In this document: one piece after another, positions 12,569-14,144 of the stretch | Position numbering within the stretch: position 1 is the stretch's first letter | How the letters are laid out: every line of letters starts with the position of its first letter | Origin: JAJYIV01 sp964616135 | GTDB lineage: Bacteria > Patescibacteriota > Patescibacteriia > UBA9934 > GWF2-40-263 | NCBI GenBank assembly: GCA_964616135.1 | Contig: CAZTTQ010000021.1 | Span: 1 to 14,144, forward strand | Reading direction: 5' to 3' | Length of the DNA stretch: 14,144 nucleotides | Position numbers and translations under genes: made by a program | Notes under the pieces: model-generated | Database searches by the model: none | What the model saw: only the letters and a program-made list of their open reading frames with translations | Told to the model about the DNA's origin: nothing

Positions 12569-12586
12569 GCGTCCCTTGCGGGACGC
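12569..12586 (-). promoter_or_regulatory. Inverted repeat at the tRNA-Arg transcription start
   Basis: GCGTCCC (12569-12575), loop ttgc, and GGGACGC (12580-12586) form a perfect 7-bp dyad. It covers the predicted start of the tRNA-Arg transcript (near 12583). It could be a leader hairpin removed by RNase P or an operator-like site. Confidence 0.35.
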
Positions 12587-12589
12587 CGG

Positions 12590-12618
12590 AACCTACCGCG
12601 TTTTGCGCGTCCGGTCAA
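12590..12618 (-). promoter_or_regulatory. tRNA-Arg promoter (TTGACC-N17-TAGGTT)
   Basis: On the minus strand TTGACC (12618-12613) and TAGGTT (12595-12590) are 17 nt apart. The -35 overlaps the xer stop codon (TGA at 12617-12615), so the tRNA has its own start point inside the end of the upstream gene. Confidence 0.72.
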
Positions 12619-13544
12619 TCCGCCTCCGGCTTCCCATGGAACTTCTTGTGCACGTCTTTTAACTGTTTGTTGGTTACGTGCGTATAGACCTGAGTCGTCG
12701 TGATGGACGCGTGACCCAGCAAAGACTGCACGGAGCGGATGTCCGCGCCGTTTCTCAAGAGGTCCGTGGCAAACGTGTGCCGCAGCGTATGCGGCGTAAT
12801 GCGCTTGGTAATCCCGCAGTGACGGGCGTAAGCCGCGACGATGCGTTCGATGCTGCGTGGCGTGAGCGGCCCCGTCTCCCCGCGGCCCTTTTTCGCCCGG
12901 TCATGTGATACCAGCAGATAAGGAGACGTATCGCGACGGGCGGACAAATAAGGAGATAGCGCGTCTTTGGAGTCTTGGGAAAGGAACACGACGCGCGGCT
13001 TGTCCCCTTTGCCACGCACGGTAAATTCGTCCTGTTTTAAGTTCACGCGTTCAATCGGCAGCGCGGCCAATTCGGAGACGCGCAGGCCCGTGGAGAAGAG
13101 CAGGGCGAGAATGGCCCGGTCCCGCAGCGCCACCAGGCCTTCCGCGTACTTTGCCGGCGCCGCCAGCAGGCGTTTCAATTCGTCCGGCTCCAGGAAGTCC
13201 ACCACGCGGGCGCTTTGTTTGGACAGTTCGATCTGCTCGGGCGAAAGGGAAGCGATCTCGTGCTTCGCCAGGTACTTAAGGAAGGCGCGCAGGGCGATCA
13301 GGTGGTAGTTCTGCGTGTTCTTTTTAATGGTCGCCTCGTCCCGGCCGGGCAAGTTGCGGTTCAGCCACAGGCGGTATTTGTGGATCAAGTCGCGCGTAAT
13401 GCCCTTGGGCGCCGGATCCTTCGCCCATTCCGCGAACCGCATCAGGTAGAAATGGTAATTCCGGATGGTCCGGGCGCTGCGGCCGCGTTCCACCTCCAGA
13501 TATTCCAAGAAGTCCGTCATCAGTTTCCGCAGCGGAGAAGGCAT
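12615..13544 (-). CDS. Xer-type tyrosine recombinase
   Basis: The 309-residue protein has the XerC/D layout. A core-binding SAM-like domain (about 1-110, with DFLEYLEVERGRSARTIRNY) precedes the catalytic domain. The catalytic residues are all visible: R155 (TGLRVSEL), K179 (VRGKGDKPR), H252 and R255 (HTLRHTFATDLL), H278 (LLGHASITTTQ) and the nucleophile Y287 (QVYTHV). Xer proteins resolve chromosome dimers at dif, and many lineages like this have a single Xer. It adjoins tRNA-Arg, but no att repeats or cargo suggest an integrase, so a housekeeping role is preferred. The ATG at 13544 is chosen over an in-frame ATG at 13574 because a perfect TATAAT lies between them, 9 nt before 13544. I do not assign C or D. 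Confidence 0.92.
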   Translation of the reverse strand: MPSPLRKLMTDFLEYLEVERGRSARTIRNYHFYLMRFAEWAKDPAPKGITRDLIHKYRLWLNRNLPGRDEATIKKNTQNYHLIALRAFLKYLAKHEIASLSPEQIELSKQSARVVDFLEPDELKRLLAAPAKYAEGLVALRDRAILALLFSTGLRVSELAALPIERVNLKQDEFTVRGKGDKPRVVFLSQDSKDALSPYLSARRDTSPYLLVSHDRAKKGRGETGPLTPRSIERIVAAYARHCGITKRITPHTLRHTFATDLLRNGADIRSVQSLLGHASITTTQVYTHVTNKQLKDVHKKFHGKPEAD

Positions 13545-13553
13545 AGCTTCCGC

Positions 13554-13582
13554 ATTATACGACGCTTGACGCACGCTGTCTT
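13554..13582 (-). promoter_or_regulatory. xer promoter (AAGACA-N17-TATAAT)
   Basis: A perfect TATAAT (13559-13554 on the minus strand) has AAGACA (13582-13577) 17 nt upstream. The -10 ends 9 nt before the ATG, so the mRNA should be nearly leaderless. The -35 overlaps the likely -35 region of the divergent small membrane protein. Confidence 0.75.
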
Positions 13583-13599
13583 TTTCCGCAAGGCACGCG

Positions 13600-13608
13600 T
13601 GGTATCAT
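13600..13608 (+). promoter_or_regulatory. Extended -10 for the small membrane protein
   Basis: TGG-TATCAT fits an extended -10. It overlaps the first in-frame ATG (13607), so the transcript would begin after that codon. The ATG at 13622, 13 nt downstream, is then the usable start. Confidence 0.5.
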
Positions 13609-13621
13609 GGCGAAGCTTGTT

Positions 13622-13948
13622 ATGCGTTTCACCTGGCACACGCGTATCGCCGCCTGCCTTGCCATCTTCCTGACGGCCGCGTGTTTATTGGCGCGTCCGA
13701 CGGCGGACTGTTTGTCGTTCAAAGCGGCCTTTTGCGCCGTAGAAAAATTCCTGGCGGAAGTCCCAGACGTCGTGCCGCCCGTTTCCGCGCTTCCCGCTGC
13801 CGTCACCGTAGCGGCCATATCCTTTGCTGGCACATTCCTGTTTTTCCGGCCCGACCTGCGCGTGCGCATTCCCATTTCCGCCCAAGTGACGCGTCTGCCG
13901 TGGCGTGACCGCCATCTTCCGTACACCGTTGCGACGCGGGACCACTAG
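13622..13948 (+). CDS. Small two-helix membrane protein, function unknown
   Basis: The 108-residue protein has a basic N terminus, a hydrophobic helix (about 8-25), a short loop with two cysteines (DCLSFKAAFCAVEKFL), a second hydrophobic helix (about 57-76) and a basic tail. I recognise no family. The paired cysteines sit between the helices, probably on the outer face, and could be redox-active or metal-binding; that is speculation. It is divergent from xer and 53 nt upstream of another membrane-anchored gene, so the two may be co-transcribed. I prefer the ATG at 13622 to one at 13607 because the latter overlaps an extended -10 box. Confidence 0.6.
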   Translation: MRFTWHTRIAACLAIFLTAACLLARPTADCLSFKAAFCAVEKFLAEVPDVVPPVSALPAAVTVAAISFAGTFLFFRPDLRVRIPISAQVTRLPWRDRHLPYTVATRDH

Positions 13949-14001
13949 CGTTTCACCGTGCTCCACCCGACTACCAACTCCTAAAACTACCGGCTCCCTT
14001 T

Positions 14002-14144
14002 ATGGACTCGCAAAAGTCTTTCCTTGAAACGCTTCCGCCCAAAACCGCGTTTGTCGGCGGCATGATCACGGCCGTCTTGGCCCTCGGCACCGTCGGATTC
14101 GTCATTCTCGGCTCCTGCATGCTCTCCGGCTCCTGCGGCACCGG
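14002..14144 (+). CDS. Membrane-anchored protein, 5' end only
   Basis: The frame opens with ATG at 14002 and stays open to the window edge (47 codons). It begins MDSQKSFLETLPPKTAFVGG, then has a hydrophobic helix (about 16-40), then a Cys/Gly/Ser-rich turn (GSCMLSGSCG). The short polar start, 'LPPKTAF' and a single helix resemble N termini of membrane-anchored thioredoxin/DsbA-like proteins seen in Patescibacteria, but the catalytic domain is outside the window. The call is therefore open. It lies just after the small membrane protein on the same strand, with no terminator between. Confidence 0.6.
   Translation, partial: MDSQKSFLETLPPKTAFVGGMITAVLALGTVGFVILGSCMLSGSCGT

Noticed and set aside
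12490..13544. Xer gene plus adjacent tRNA-Arg as a mobile element integrase with attachment site
   Set aside because: The protein has housekeeping XerC/D length and architecture, the tRNA has its own promoter and terminator, and no cargo or att repeat is visible.
185..13574. Long antisense frames opposite holA, polA, both orphan genes and the lipoprotein (for example 1948-2802, 2681-3742, 4205-5398, 6683-8116, 8263-9078)
   Set aside because: They are His/Arg/Gly-rich translations of the strand opposite well-supported genes, a known artefact of high-GC coding DNA, and lack their own promoters.
1..14144. CRISPR arrays, insertion sequences, prophage or a recognised multi-gene defence operon
   Set aside because: No regularly spaced repeats, transposase-like proteins, phage structural genes or adjacent effector-sensor gene sets are present.

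Overview
The window reads as a stretch of bacterial chromosome of moderately high GC. It most resembles a Patescibacteria / candidate phyla radiation (CPR) genome. That is an inference from the RmuC sequence style, the GerMN/Gmad2 lipoprotein, a PolA whose proofreading site is degenerate, and promoters that sit almost on top of start codons. No rRNA or other marker fixes the lineage. Genes are single or in short units, each with its own promoter and usually its own intrinsic terminator.

Layout. Left (1-5383): a tRNA cut by the window edge (-), then rmuC and rpsT (+), convergent through a bidirectional terminator on holA and polA (-). This is a housekeeping DNA replication, repair and translation block. 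Middle (5441-8183): two minus-strand genes with no family I recognise. Each has a TTGAC(A/C)-N17-TATCTT promoter, a folded leader and a strong terminator. Across both coding regions (about 2.3 kb) I find no AAA or TTT trinucleotide, unlike every neighbour including rpsT. Next (8204-9474): a secreted GerMN/Gmad2 lipoprotein (-) divergent from tRNA-His(GTG) (+), whose 3' end runs into a 44-nt perfect palindrome. Then (9611-10663): an AT-richer orphan gene with a nucleotidyltransferase-like GG...DVD signature.

Right (10784-14144): an SPFH/prohibitin-family membrane protein (+), convergent on a secreted phosphodiester glycosidase-like protein (-). These are followed by tRNA-Arg(TCT) (-) and a Xer-type tyrosine recombinase (-). 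Divergent from xer are a small two-helix membrane protein (+) and the start of a membrane-anchored protein that runs off the window (+).

The most interesting signals are: (1) the two-gene island free of AAA/TTT, with matched promoters and structured leaders and 3' UTR; (2) a recurrent near-leaderless design, with a -10 box 8-13 nt before the ATG for six genes; (3) the nucleotidyltransferase-like orphan beside tRNA-His; (4) the palindrome overlapping the tRNA-His CCA end. I see no CRISPR array, insertion sequence, phage module or recognisable defence operon. No intergenic stretch exceeds about 210 bases.
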